This document shows positions 19,382 through 28,543 of a stretch of 50,819 bases of DNA, in pieces. The position numbers and the translations under genes were made by a program. Each line of letters opens with the position of its first letter. The stretch's first letter is position 1. The stretch spans positions 1 through 50,819 of IMG/VR virus record IMGVR_UViG_3300043433_000062. One strand, given 5' to 3'. The notes beneath the pieces were generated by a model. That model saw only the letters and a list, made by a program, of their open reading frames with translations, did no database searches and was not told where the DNA came from. The DNA is from a virus.

Positions 19382-22333
19382 TTAACCTAAGTTACCTGAT
19401 TGAATTTCTCCAGTATTTAGGATTGTTGTTCTATGAACTACGATTTCTAAACCTTTAACTGGTTCAACGTAAGTATCAATAATACCCATGTTGTTGTCGA
19501 TAACTTCATTAGTATTATTAGATTGATCCATTACATTTTTAAATTCATAAACTCCACCGTCTTGTTTAACACCTTCTAAGAATGAATCTGCTAAAGTTTT
19601 AATTTCAAGTCTTGTTTGAACATTGTTAAATTCAAATACGTAATCTTTAAGGATATTTGCCATACCATCTTGGATATAAATAAGTGCTTCTCTAACGTGA
19701 GCTGAAGAAAGCGCAGATTTAATAGATTGCTGTGCAGTTTTATTTCCTAAGATCGTTAATCCAGTTCCTCTTTGGAATACAATTGGATTGATTCCGAATG
19801 GTTCTAAAATGTCTCTATCATCTTTGTCAAATGAATATTCAGCTCCTTTAACGTTTGCACCAGATACAACACCACGTCTTGGACCAGCAACGATTGACCA
19901 AGGTAAAGCGTTAGTGTATTTGTCCATGTAGTTATTAGCAACATAAGCAGCAGGTGGAACAATAATATCTTTTCCATTATCGCTTACTATTAAACCAGGT
20001 CCGTAGAAGAACGCGTAGTTTGCTCCTGCATTAATACTTGGTAAAGAATAAACTTTAGTAGGATTTTTATCTTGGTTACCTCCAGTTGCTATATAAGCTG
20101 TATCGAATGCTCCATTCTCATCAGTAAATGATGGATCTGTAGATTTTTTGAAATCTTCGATTGTTGGCGCATTTAAAATTGCTGCAGCATTTTGTCTGTC
20201 TTTTGCTAATTGAGAAAGATTTGATTTAGTGTTTAAACCATTTTCATCGAATGAAGTAAATGTATCTACAACATATCTAAAGTCTATCATATCTTTATCA
20301 ACTAATGCATCATACAATCCAATACCACCAGAAAGAACTGATAAATATGTACTTAAGTTTTTAACTGTAATTTCAGCTTTTGGTAAAACGAAAGTTTTGT
20401 AATGATCTGAAGCATTTTCAAATGATTTAATAATTCTATCAGAATAATCTGGCGTAATATCGGTAAATATTTCAAATACTGTATTGTTTCCTACAAATTT
20501 CTTAGAAATTCTACTAACTCTTGCAAGTCTACCAGCTGTTAATGAATCTACATAATCTCCAGGTACAATTGGGAAGTTAAATACTAACGGAAGAGCTGAA
20601 GTTAAATAAGTTACAGTAAAACTAGTACTTCCATTTAAACCAGCAGCTACAACTCCATTGTAATTATCTCCAAAAGTGTATAGTGCTACTCTACTATTTG
20701 AAACATGTAAGAATTCGAATTCTCCTGTAGTTCCAGATAATGTAGTATATGTGTTGCTAATGTTAGCATCGCAATCTAATGTAAGGGTTCCTAGTGCTGG
20801 TAAAGCAGCTGTGTAAGTTCCATCATATACAGCAGCTGGAGCTCCTGAACCTAATCCACTATATTGTGAGTGAATAGGCCCTGCTACGATAATTGTAGTA
20901 GGTGCATTACCACCAGCATCTGTCATACTGATTATTTCAGCATTATCAACTCCTGTATTTAAAGGACCTGCTAACCAATCACCAACGTTAAGTTGTTGAT
21001 TAGCATCTGCTAAAATTTGATTCCATATAATAGTAGTTTCATTATTTAATGAATCATAAGATACTGCTAAAGGAGAAATACCACTGTTAAAGAATTGTGA
21101 TTGGTTTGGTACAACTGCTGGCGTTGCTGGTGTCGTCTGAGACCAGTTAGCATTTGTAATGCTAACTGGTGTCGTCTGAGACCAGTTAGCATTTGTAATG
21201 ATTGTATATTCTCCAGAAACCGCTGCTAATAAAGAATCTTCTCCTTCAGTTGCAAGATCTGCTTCAACTTGTGTAATATCTTCAATTTCTAATGTAGAAC
21301 CGGTAACTGTAATAGTTTCAATTCCAGTTAATTGAATTGGATGGTGTACGTGAATTTCTTGTCCAACTACATGTGATAATAATTCGAAATCTTGTGTTTC
21401 GTCTGCAATATGCCCAACGAAATCAACTTTAGTTCCATTATCATTAAGTACTGCATCTTCATCAACTGCACAGAATAAACCGGTTCTTCTAGCTTCTGCA
21501 TTAACAATTGATTCAATGTATAAGTTTCTACCTTCAAGGTCTTTAAATCCTGGTAAGATAGATCCAGTGTATTGTGCAATTAAACTAACTTGTCTTAAGT
21601 TAGCAAATTCATTTAATTTAGATTTGATTAATCCGTTCGCTGTAAAATAAGCAGAATAAATTGGATCGTTTGCCATTGCAGCAGCATCAAATTCTCCTTT
21701 AAATACAAGTACATCAACCATAAAATCTGACATTCTGTCAAATTCATTTAAGTATTCAGGAACATTTCCTTCACCGTACCATTCTCTTGCAGTTAAATCA
21801 AATTCTTTAACTGAAGCAGCTTGTCTTACGATAACTGTAATTGAATCTTGTTTGATGTTTACGAAATTTAATAAATTATTGTCACCATTTGCAATTTCTG
21901 CTAAAGTTGCAGAATCAGATGGTGTCATGAATTTATCATTGTCGAAAAATTTATCATAATCTCCATTGTCGGATGTTGAAGTATTACCATCAATAGAACC
22001 ATTAGTTGAAAGTGATTGATAATATGCAATATCGATTCCTGTATCAAATTTAGCCAAGTTTAATGCTAAAATTGGACCTCTTGTAAGAGATTCAAGACAA
22101 GATCTGTGGAAAAACATTCCCTTTTTTTCTAATCCTTTATCAATTGAACCAAAAACATTAGTAAATGTTTCTACTGAATCAATTAAAACCGGAGTGTTGT
22201 AAGGTCCTTTTCTAGAGTGACCTACTACTAATCTAAGAGTCTCAACGTTAATGTTCGCTGTTTGAGATTTATCAAACTCAAGTCTATAAACTCCTGAGCT
22301 CTTAAAATTTAATAATTGCGGACTTAGTGCCAT
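19382..22333 (-). CDS. 18: Tail sheath protein (gp18-like) with large insertion
   Basis: A 983-residue sheath subunit, over 300 residues longer than T4 gp18 (659 aa). The N-terminus (FKSSGVYRLEFDKSQT, LVVGHSRKGPYNTPVLIDS) and C-terminus (TALPWSIVAGPRRGVV near PFGINPIVFQRGTGLTILGN, and VREALIYIQDGMANILKDY) are typical of T4-type sheaths and form the contractile core. Residues about 330-640 form an inserted, Thr/Asn/Ala-rich region of beta character, including a 13-residue tandem repeat. The insertion probably forms extra domains on the outside of the sheath. Preceded by a late motif and followed by the tube gene. Confidence 0.9.
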   Translation of the reverse strand: MALSPQLLNFKSSGVYRLEFDKSQTANINVETLRLVVGHSRKGPYNTPVLIDSVETFTNVFGSIDKGLEKKGMFFHRSCLESLTRGPILALNLAKFDTGIDIAYYQSLSTNGSIDGNTSTSDNGDYDKFFDNDKFMTPSDSATLAEIANGDNNLLNFVNIKQDSITVIVRQAASVKEFDLTAREWYGEGNVPEYLNEFDRMSDFMVDVLVFKGEFDAAAMANDPIYSAYFTANGLIKSKLNEFANLRQVSLIAQYTGSILPGFKDLEGRNLYIESIVNAEARRTGLFCAVDEDAVLNDNGTKVDFVGHIADETQDFELLSHVVGQEIHVHHPIQLTGIETITVTGSTLEIEDITQVEADLATEGEDSLLAAVSGEYTIITNANWSQTTPVSITNANWSQTTPATPAVVPNQSQFFNSGISPLAVSYDSLNNETTIIWNQILADANQQLNVGDWLAGPLNTGVDNAEIISMTDAGGNAPTTIIVAGPIHSQYSGLGSGAPAAVYDGTYTAALPALGTLTLDCDANISNTYTTLSGTTGEFEFLHVSNSRVALYTFGDNYNGVVAAGLNGSTSFTVTYLTSALPLVFNFPIVPGDYVDSLTAGRLARVSRISKKFVGNNTVFEIFTDITPDYSDRIIKSFENASDHYKTFVLPKAEITVKNLSTYLSVLSGGIGLYDALVDKDMIDFRYVVDTFTSFDENGLNTKSNLSQLAKDRQNAAAILNAPTIEDFKKSTDPSFTDENGAFDTAYIATGGNQDKNPTKVYSLPSINAGANYAFFYGPGLIVSDNGKDIIVPPAAYVANNYMDKYTNALPWSIVAGPRRGVVSGANVKGAEYSFDKDDRDILEPFGINPIVFQRGTGLTILGNKTAQQSIKSALSSAHVREALIYIQDGMANILKDYVFEFNNVQTRLEIKTLADSFLEGVKQDGGVYEFKNVMDQSNNTNEVIDNNMGIIDTYVEPVKGLEIVVHRTTILNTGEIQSGNLG
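21127..21200. repeat. 39-bp direct repeat inside the sheath gene
   Basis: Two copies (the shared part is 35 bases) spaced by 39 bases encode a 13-residue unit, NANWSQTTP plus linker, repeated in frame. They are identical, implying a recent duplication. Confidence 0.9.
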
Positions 22334-22359
22334 AATTTTAAGTGTATTTTTTTTCTTTT

Positions 22360-22369
22360 ATTATATATC
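22360..22369 (-). promoter_or_regulatory. Putative late promoter of the sheath gene
   Basis: The minus strand reads AGGATATATAATAAAAG, 27 bases upstream of the sheath start. It is a full match to the late motif. Confidence 0.68.
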
Positions 22370-22386
22370 CTTTTTTTGGATGGAGA

Positions 22387-24213
22387 TTACAATAAATCGT
22401 AAATATCGTATTGCATATCTCCTTGAACATCATTATCTTTATAAAGAATTTTCTCCATAAGTTCGTGTTTTTCCGGTTCAATAACATCCAATAATTCTTC
22501 GACGTAATCAGCGTAATCGGTTGTTCCAAAAAATTCAGTTGCTGTAATACAAGTCATGATTGTATCATCATTTCCCATTTGAGCAGCATAACTTCCATTT
22601 TTAACTGTACCAAAAAGACTGGCTTCTTGAACTGTCGTTATATCATTTATTTTAATTCTGTTTGTTTCGATCAATTTTTTAAAGTTTTGACAGAAAATTG
22701 CCTTATTATCTGACTTTAATCTAAGTCCAGCTTTTGGAACTTTTGAATCATGTCTATGTTTAAATCTTAACACCATTTCGTCCTCAAAATCATTTCTACC
22801 TGGGAAAACTGTTGAAAGATATTGTAACAAGATACTTCCATAAGTATTGAACTCAATAATCATTTTAACATTTTCTGGGTTGAAAACGTCAATTGCTAAA
22901 GTATATAATATTTTTGCAAAATCTTCAATTGGATGTTCATTACTTCTAAAAACAGCAACTTGGTTAATCATAAAGAAATCATACATTGCACCTGGTGTAA
23001 TGAAATTCTCGATATGTTTATCCTCCATTGGTTCGACTTCAAACACGTTAATCACTGAGTAATCTCCACCGTTTCCTTCGGCGATATCTACTGAAAATAA
23101 ATAGTATCTATCAGATTCTGATGCTTCTTCAACATCAAAATCAGGGTCAAATGCTAAAAATCCTTCAGTGTCGATATGTATATTTTCAAAATCCTCAAGA
23201 TCGTGCCAAATAAATTTCTTTGCATTTTTACGGATGCTTTTCATTGTACCAGGACTCAGCAATAAACTTGATGAACTGGTAAACTCATTTCCATATTGTC
23301 TATTAAATGCATCCTCAGATCCTAAGTTTCCAAGTTCTCTTTGGTACCATGCATCATCTCGATCTGGATGTTGCCACCAATCGATTCTGGTTGCTTTATA
23401 TTCGTTTTTTCCTTGTTCGGCATCTGCAAAAATTTCATAGAACTTATTAAATCCATTTGGTGTAGAAGTAATATTGATTCTTGAAATCTTCGATGCAGAA
23501 AGTGTAGGATAAACGTTTTCATAAAATGAATCCACAATTGTTGGGTGAACGTGAGCAAACTCATCTAAGTATAAATTATGAATCGTAAAACCAATACCAG
23601 ATTTTGCAGTTGTTGATTGTCCAACCAAACGACAACCATTATCAGATCTAACGTTCATAACGTCATATTTGATAATTCCCGGTTTCATAAAGAATGGTAA
23701 GTTTTCAATAACTACTTTCGCTTTGTCAATAATCTCTTTTGTAGATTCAGATTTATTTGCAAGTAGTAGCGTAGTTTTGTCATAATTAAATGTAAGGTAC
23801 CATGCATTAAAAATTGAGGCAGTTACTGTTTTACCCATCTGTCTCGATGCCAATACAATATTAAATCTGTTGTGTTGGAAATCTCTTAATAAGTCCTTTT
23901 GATATTCTCTAAGTTTTACTTTTTGAACACCATTATCTGTCATTACTACAGCATAAGTTTCAGCAAAATATACAATGTCATTTGCACACTTTGCTAATTC
24001 TGCAATTTCTGCATCGGTATATTCAAATACAATATTACCTTTTCTTAGAAATTGTTTACCTTCGTAAAATGGAAGACTCACTTGTGGTCTATAACCTTTA
24101 TCTAGGGCAACTACTAAGTCATTAACTATTTTCGTTGACCAGATCAGCTTTTGAGAATCTGCATCAGATTCTCCACTAGGAATCCATTTATTATCTCCTA
24201 CGTAATCACTCAT
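22387..24213 (-). CDS. 17: Terminase large subunit (gp17-like)
   Basis: A 608-residue packaging motor, the same length as T4 gp17 (610 aa). The ATPase domain shows Walker A SRQMGKTV, Walker B NLYLDEFAHV and a coupling motif near NITSTPNGFNKFYE. The C-terminal nuclease domain shows FSVDIAEGNGGDYSVINV, MIIEFNTYGS and later Asp residues near NDDTIMTCI. It translocates DNA into the prohead through the portal and cuts the concatemer. The small terminase gene lies one base upstream. Confidence 0.95.
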   Translation of the reverse strand: MSDYVGDNKWIPSGESDADSQKLIWSTKIVNDLVVALDKGYRPQVSLPFYEGKQFLRKGNIVFEYTDAEIAELAKCANDIVYFAETYAVVMTDNGVQKVKLREYQKDLLRDFQHNRFNIVLASRQMGKTVTASIFNAWYLTFNYDKTTLLLANKSESTKEIIDKAKVVIENLPFFMKPGIIKYDVMNVRSDNGCRLVGQSTTAKSGIGFTIHNLYLDEFAHVHPTIVDSFYENVYPTLSASKISRINITSTPNGFNKFYEIFADAEQGKNEYKATRIDWWQHPDRDDAWYQRELGNLGSEDAFNRQYGNEFTSSSSLLLSPGTMKSIRKNAKKFIWHDLEDFENIHIDTEGFLAFDPDFDVEEASESDRYYLFSVDIAEGNGGDYSVINVFEVEPMEDKHIENFITPGAMYDFFMINQVAVFRSNEHPIEDFAKILYTLAIDVFNPENVKMIIEFNTYGSILLQYLSTVFPGRNDFEDEMVLRFKHRHDSKVPKAGLRLKSDNKAIFCQNFKKLIETNRIKINDITTVQEASLFGTVKNGSYAAQMGNDDTIMTCITATEFFGTTDYADYVEELLDVIEPEKHELMEKILYKDNDVQGDMQYDIYDLL

Positions 24214-24214
24214 A

Positions 24215-24862
24215 TTATTCTGTTATTTCTACGTCTTCAATATCTTGTTCTGAGCTGTCGATTCCTTCTCTAATCATTCTCATCAGATCCTTTGAACCTC
24301 TTTGAATGTTTCCAGAAGTTGAATCTCCACCTGAAGATTCTATTTCTCTAATATCGTCTTTTTTGCGATAGATTTCAATATCTCTGGCGATTCTTTTAGT
24401 ACTTTCCTCTGTGGCCATTAGATACATTGTTTGAGATTTAATAATATCTAACATTGATTTTTGTAGAGTTGCTAGAACTTCAAACATTCTTGGTGCAACT
24501 TCTCCATCTTCAATAGCTTCTAGAAGTGTTGTAAGTGCTCGTTCCCCGGCTTGTAATTGATAAACTAATGAACTCATTGTCATTTCGTCCATCTTCTTTT
24601 TAGCCTGGATATATTCGTCCTTTTCAATAATATCAGCATCAAGATAAAACTTCATTAAGGCTGAAATTGTTTTCTTTGCTTTTTTAGTTGAACTTTCTTT
24701 AAGTTCACTAAAAGACATATATGATTCGGGTCTTTTTGCTGGAAGTTTTGGGTCTGTTTCTATAACATCTGAAATTTCAGCGGAACTATCTCCGCCGATT
24801 AATTCATCAAGATCCCTTCTAATATCTTCAGCTTGGTCTCTTATACTTTTATTTTCTGACAT
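24215..24862 (-). CDS. 16: Probable terminase small subunit (gp16-like)
   Basis: A 215-residue, highly charged, mostly helical protein. The central helical segment (KAKKTISALMKFYLDADIIE through QLQAGERALTTLLEAIED) and the acidic termini suit the ring-forming coiled-coil core of T4 gp16 (164 aa). The main evidence is its position directly before gp17 in the same operon. It would recognise phage DNA and stimulate the large subunit. The sequence itself is too diverged for a certain call. Confidence 0.68.
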   Translation of the reverse strand: MSENKSIRDQAEDIRRDLDELIGGDSSAEISDVIETDPKLPAKRPESYMSFSELKESSTKKAKKTISALMKFYLDADIIEKDEYIQAKKKMDEMTMSSLVYQLQAGERALTTLLEAIEDGEVAPRMFEVLATLQKSMLDIIKSQTMYLMATEESTKRIARDIEIYRKKDDIREIESSGGDSTSGNIQRGSKDLMRMIREGIDSSEQDIEDVEITE

Positions 24863-24898
24863 AAATGTTTGTTTTGTTAGATAATATATGTATCAATA

Positions 24899-26863
24899 TT
24901 ATCTGGCGTTGGCAAACTTCTGGAATCCTAGAGATGGAATAGAGTTGTCAATAACTACTGCTAATTGATTATCTCTAACAACATATTGATTTAATACATT
25001 TGAATGTTGTTCAAATTCTATAGGTGCATTAAATACTCTAATATTTGTCATGAACATTCCATTTCCTCTTAAACCATATTTTGAAGATGAACTCCATGTT
25101 AATGGTACGTTCATTGGCCTATTTTCAATAAACTCTTCTATTAAATTATTAGAAGACATCTGTGGTGTTACTACCTGTCCTAAGTTATTTACATTCATAT
25201 TACTATTAGGATCTAGACTATATATTGAAACACCCAACTGTGAGAATGTATTGTTAACGTTAATAACATACGCATACCATTTATTTGAGTCGAATGTTAT
25301 TCCATGTGTAAATTCTTCAGTCATACCATTGACTTTAAATTTAAGTACGGTATTCGTCAATGTTAATTTGAAACCAGTCATTGCTGCATTATCACCAAAT
25401 AGGAAATATTCTTGAGTTGAAGCGTTATCAAACTGTGGAGAAAACCATGCAGTGAATGCTGCATCAGAACCTATAGCAACACTAGAAGGTGCTTCATAAT
25501 ATAGAGCAGCTTCATCTAATGGAAGTGTAGTCAAATCATAGTAATTTTTACTAACAACAGTCCATCTATTTTTAAGATCGTAATCCCTGATCTTAATATT
25601 TCTACTAACAAATTCCCTGATACCATCACGATATGTTGTGATAACTGTTTGGAATTGTTCTTGTTTTAAATTCTTAGTATATTCCTCTTGGATCTTTTCT
25701 CCAAATATCTCATCAATTCCAGTAATTAGAACATCAGTTGCTGCATCAAATTGACCTTTGATAACATCATTTCTATCTTGATATTTAACCAATTTAACTC
25801 TCCAGTATGAATTTGACTTATTAAATTCATCTGCTAAAGAAACTGAACTTATCTCATACATTCTGTTAATGATTGGAATGTACATGTAATCCTTGCTTCT
25901 TGGTGTTTTTCCTGCGCCAAACCAAGTTACAAATTCTTCGTTTGTGATATGAACTTCAAAATCTTCAAGCTCAATTCCAAAAATATCGTAGGTATTTGCT
26001 TCTGTTGGAAATTCATTATCGGGAACTAAAATCTTAATGGTTTGATTATCTACAACATTATGTAGAGAATATTCCATTAAAATCACATCAGTTGTTCTTA
26101 CATCCGGTTCAGTTCTAAAATAATTAACCTGATGTCCAAAAATGCCATTGACAATATTAACTAATTGTTTATATAATTTAACGGATTTTGTTAAGGCATA
26201 AGGATTAAATTGATTTCCAGGTACGCATGCAACTTGAATATTTGCGCATCCATTCATTGCAAACGGATCAGTACACTCTGCACAAAAATTTGGACAAGAT
26301 TCTATAATCCCATCAACTGTTTCAATTGTATACGTTATTGACAATAAAGATATTGTATTTCCGGTTGTTAAACCTCCAACTTCAGATTTCACATCAATCC
26401 ATAATGGTTTTGTTGTGTCGAATGTTAGCGCTAATAAATCTCCATAAGCTTGACCTTGATTTAATGGATTAAACTCTGAAAAAACAGATCCAGACTGTGA
26501 CCATCTATATTCGTACTCAAAGAAATTATCGACATCAGCTGGTCTATAATATTGAACACCGTTTGCTGTAGTATGTAATGGTTCTTCAACCACCATTTCA
26601 AGTGGAGAAACTATGTTTTCAATAACGTATTCTATATTACCAATAACAATTTTTTCGCCAATTATAAATGATTGTGTAAATTGGGTACCTACACCGATAA
26701 TTGTAGTTTCATTAAATTCAATATTGATAGTACCCGTCATTTGAGGTGTTTTTACACCTACAATAACTTCCCAATCAATAATTTTTAAAGTATTAGTATA
26801 AGGAGTTGTTAATGATGCTATAAAGAAATCGCCGTATTCATTTGCAGTATATCCTGTTACCAT
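24899..26863 (-). CDS. Large virion structural protein, possibly neck-related
   Basis: A 654-residue protein rich in Thr, Asn and aromatic residues, with no enzymatic motif. The middle part (GAGKTPRSKDYMYIPIINRM, then YEISSV and YWRVKLVKYQDRNDV) resembles the pattern of T4-type neck protein gp14, including the switch from short strands to a sentence-like VKLVKY. Residues about 150-220 contain a Cys-rich stretch (CPNFCAEC, then NGCANIQVAC). The C-terminal 200 residues look like a jelly-roll or LamG-type beta-sandwich. It could be a neck protein with an added binding domain. The location next to gp16 agrees with this, but the assignment is tentative. Confidence 0.5.
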   Translation of the reverse strand: MVTGYTANEYGDFFIASLTTPYTNTLKIIDWEVIVGVKTPQMTGTINIEFNETTIIGVGTQFTQSFIIGEKIVIGNIEYVIENIVSPLEMVVEEPLHTTANGVQYYRPADVDNFFEYEYRWSQSGSVFSEFNPLNQGQAYGDLLALTFDTTKPLWIDVKSEVGGLTTGNTISLLSITYTIETVDGIIESCPNFCAECTDPFAMNGCANIQVACVPGNQFNPYALTKSVKLYKQLVNIVNGIFGHQVNYFRTEPDVRTTDVILMEYSLHNVVDNQTIKILVPDNEFPTEANTYDIFGIELEDFEVHITNEEFVTWFGAGKTPRSKDYMYIPIINRMYEISSVSLADEFNKSNSYWRVKLVKYQDRNDVIKGQFDAATDVLITGIDEIFGEKIQEEYTKNLKQEQFQTVITTYRDGIREFVSRNIKIRDYDLKNRWTVVSKNYYDLTTLPLDEAALYYEAPSSVAIGSDAAFTAWFSPQFDNASTQEYFLFGDNAAMTGFKLTLTNTVLKFKVNGMTEEFTHGITFDSNKWYAYVINVNNTFSQLGVSIYSLDPNSNMNVNNLGQVVTPQMSSNNLIEEFIENRPMNVPLTWSSSSKYGLRGNGMFMTNIRVFNAPIEFEQHSNVLNQYVVRDNQLAVVIDNSIPSLGFQKFANAR

Positions 26864-27270
26864 TAGTCTTCAATTTTTTTATTAACACTGTCTTGCGGTG
26901 TATAAACTTCACCAGCAATCCAAGATGCTACAAAACCTGTTAATGAAACGAAATATAATGCAAGTTCTCCAATGTTTGCTTTAAACCAAATAGCTCCGGC
27001 TCCAGCAATTGCCCAAATAATAACGACAACATATATCATTACTTCTCTTCGGGAATTTGGACCCTTTTTAAAGATTGCGGTTTTTGTACTAGGGCGTTTT
27101 GCTTCGGCCCAAATATAAGTTGCAGCATATGCTGTTAGGGATCCAAAGTATATTGCAAGATCTGCAAAACTAGCATTTTTATAGGCACCTAAAAGTCCCA
27201 TAATTACCCATAGAGAAACTATAATATAAACTAGCCCTTCTCTCTTTCCAAAGTTACTAAAAAATTTCAT
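26863..27270 (-). CDS. Four-span membrane protein with internal duplication
   Basis: A 135-residue protein made of two similar halves. Each begins with a basic stretch plus R-E (KREGLVYIIVSLWVIMG and RREVMIYVVVIIWAIAG) and continues to a second span (ADLAIYFGSLTAYAATYIWA and GELALYFVSLTGFVASWIAG). This gives four membrane segments. Proteins of this size and topology among late genes are often holins, but no lysin gene is visible nearby. Alternatively it could be an inner-membrane assembly or injection factor. The start overlaps the structural gene's end by one base on the other side. Confidence 0.62.
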   Translation of the reverse strand: MKFFSNFGKREGLVYIIVSLWVIMGLLGAYKNASFADLAIYFGSLTAYAATYIWAEAKRPSTKTAIFKKGPNSRREVMIYVVVIIWAIAGAGAIWFKANIGELALYFVSLTGFVASWIAGEVYTPQDSVNKKIED

Positions 27271-27309
27271 TGATAACAGTATTTTTATACTGTATATATT
27301 CTTGAAATT

Positions 27310-27954
27310 CTAGTAGTCTGTGATTAATAAAATTAATGAATTTTCTACCTCCATTTTTGCCTCTAAAATATCAAGTATGTCGAGTACAATCCCAGCATTG
27401 TGGTCATCTTCTGAATGCGATTCAACATACATATCTATTTTGTCAGAAAGTTCACTGGCAAAAACACGATTGTATGGTTTTTCAGGATAAAGTACACCAA
27501 TCTCTTCTAGGATTTTATTAACGTGTGGTAGTTCATCTTCAGTATATAAATCAAAAAGTCTGAGAGTTGCTGTGATTACTTTAAAGCTAAATTGAAGAAC
27601 CTTTTTATCTTCAATGTTAATCATTCGACTATAACTTTTATCTTTATGAAGATTAAATTTAACGTATTGTAGATTTTCCATCTCCAAACACATTTGATAC
27701 AAAAAGAAAACTGAGTTAATTTCCTTATGGATTACGTCAGATCCTACTGTTTTAATCTTATTGATTGTTGAAAGATAATTAATTTCAAGTAACGCCTTTA
27801 ATTGACTTGTAGAAACCATCACAGATTCATCAGAAATTGGAATGAAATGCGTATCATTCTGGATTTGGGTCCATAATTTATTATCGATGTAATTATATTT
27901 GTATAGTGCAACGTCTACTGCGGTTGGCATTAGACTTAAATCAAATTGTTCCAT
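27310..27954 (-). CDS. Hypothetical protein (214 aa)
   Basis: A soluble, mostly helical protein beginning MEQFDLSLMPTAVDVALYKY. The C-terminal half is acidic (DELPHVNKILEEIGVLYP, SEDDHNAGIVLDILDILEAK). No motif or family is recognised. It lies between the four-span membrane protein and a 142-aa gene, in a run of minus-strand genes from the exonuclease to the terminase, and is 11 bases from its upstream neighbour. Confidence 0.7.
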   Translation of the reverse strand: MEQFDLSLMPTAVDVALYKYNYIDNKLWTQIQNDTHFIPISDESVMVSTSQLKALLEINYLSTINKIKTVGSDVIHKEINSVFFLYQMCLEMENLQYVKFNLHKDKSYSRMINIEDKKVLQFSFKVITATLRLFDLYTEDELPHVNKILEEIGVLYPEKPYNRVFASELSDKIDMYVESHSEDDHNAGIVLDILDILEAKMEVENSLILLITDY

Positions 27955-27965
27955 AAATTTACATA

Positions 27966-28394
27966 TTAGTAAACTTGCATAGAATCTTCTAACCTTTGTA
28001 GTGTTAAGTATAGATCTTCTTTAGCAAATTTTTCAAGTTCTTTAAATTCTCTCTTGCCTATTTCATTTCTTTCCATAAAAAATGAGATGGCTGCTTCTGA
28101 TGGTATATATTTGCTTTTTGAAGTTACTTCCTTTTCGGGCTTTTTAGTTTTAGTATAAATCCAACCTGGAACACTTTTAAATCTTGCAGCAACAAGTGAC
28201 CAACTGTCAATAACTGCGATTGGATTGATTCCATTCTTATTAAAGAATTGGGCATTTGAAGGATATTGAATCGCAAAGAAGCGATTAATCATGAAATGAT
28301 GTCGCTTCTTATTATGATTCGTGATTTTTTTATAATCGTTCGGTTTAGTGAACATTATTTTAATAAAATCAAACAGTTTTGTTTCGTCTAACAT
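27966..28394 (-). CDS. Hypothetical protein, possibly clamp-loader small subunit
   Basis: A 142-residue protein with a basic N-terminal half (DYKKITNHNKKRHHFMINRF) and a helical C-terminal half. The block FMINRFFAIQYPSNAQFFNK recalls the conserved INR...SY segment of gp62 clamp-loader small subunits in marine T4-like phages, and the gp44 gene lies 1.5 kb upstream. This match is weak and rests on a few residues. It overlaps the 57-aa gene by 26 bases. Confidence 0.4.
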   Translation of the reverse strand: MLDETKLFDFIKIMFTKPNDYKKITNHNKKRHHFMINRFFAIQYPSNAQFFNKNGINPIAVIDSWSLVAARFKSVPGWIYTKTKKPEKEVTSKSKYIPSEAAISFFMERNEIGKREFKELEKFAKEDLYLTLQRLEDSMQVY

Positions 28395-28542
28395 GTGCTA
28401 TGGCTTTTTCGAATACTTCGAGTCTATTGTTATGAGTTATATGTGTTTCTTCAATTTTGTTTACTTCAACCATGAGCTCATCGAAAATTCCTTCAGTGTG
28501 AGCATCGATTAATAATTCAATTAGAATATCCTCGTTTGTCAT
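28369..28542 (-). CDS. Small acidic helical protein (57 aa)
   Basis: Reads MTNEDILIELLIDAHTEGIF and continues DELMVEVNKIEETHITHNNR to a basic end (HVRRNKTV). It is probably two helices. The start follows the exonuclease stop by one base (TAA G ATG), indicating coupling, and its end overlaps the next gene. It is below usual length cut-offs but supported by this tight packing. No family is recognised. Confidence 0.65.
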   Translation of the reverse strand: MTNEDILIELLIDAHTEGIFDELMVEVNKIEETHITHNNRLEVFEKAIAHVRRNKTV

Positions 28543-28543
28543 C

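Noticed and set aside
22338-22529. 63-codon minus-strand ORF at the end of the terminase gene
   Set aside because: It lies in another frame of gp17, and its Lys/Asn/Ile-rich text does not resemble a protein.
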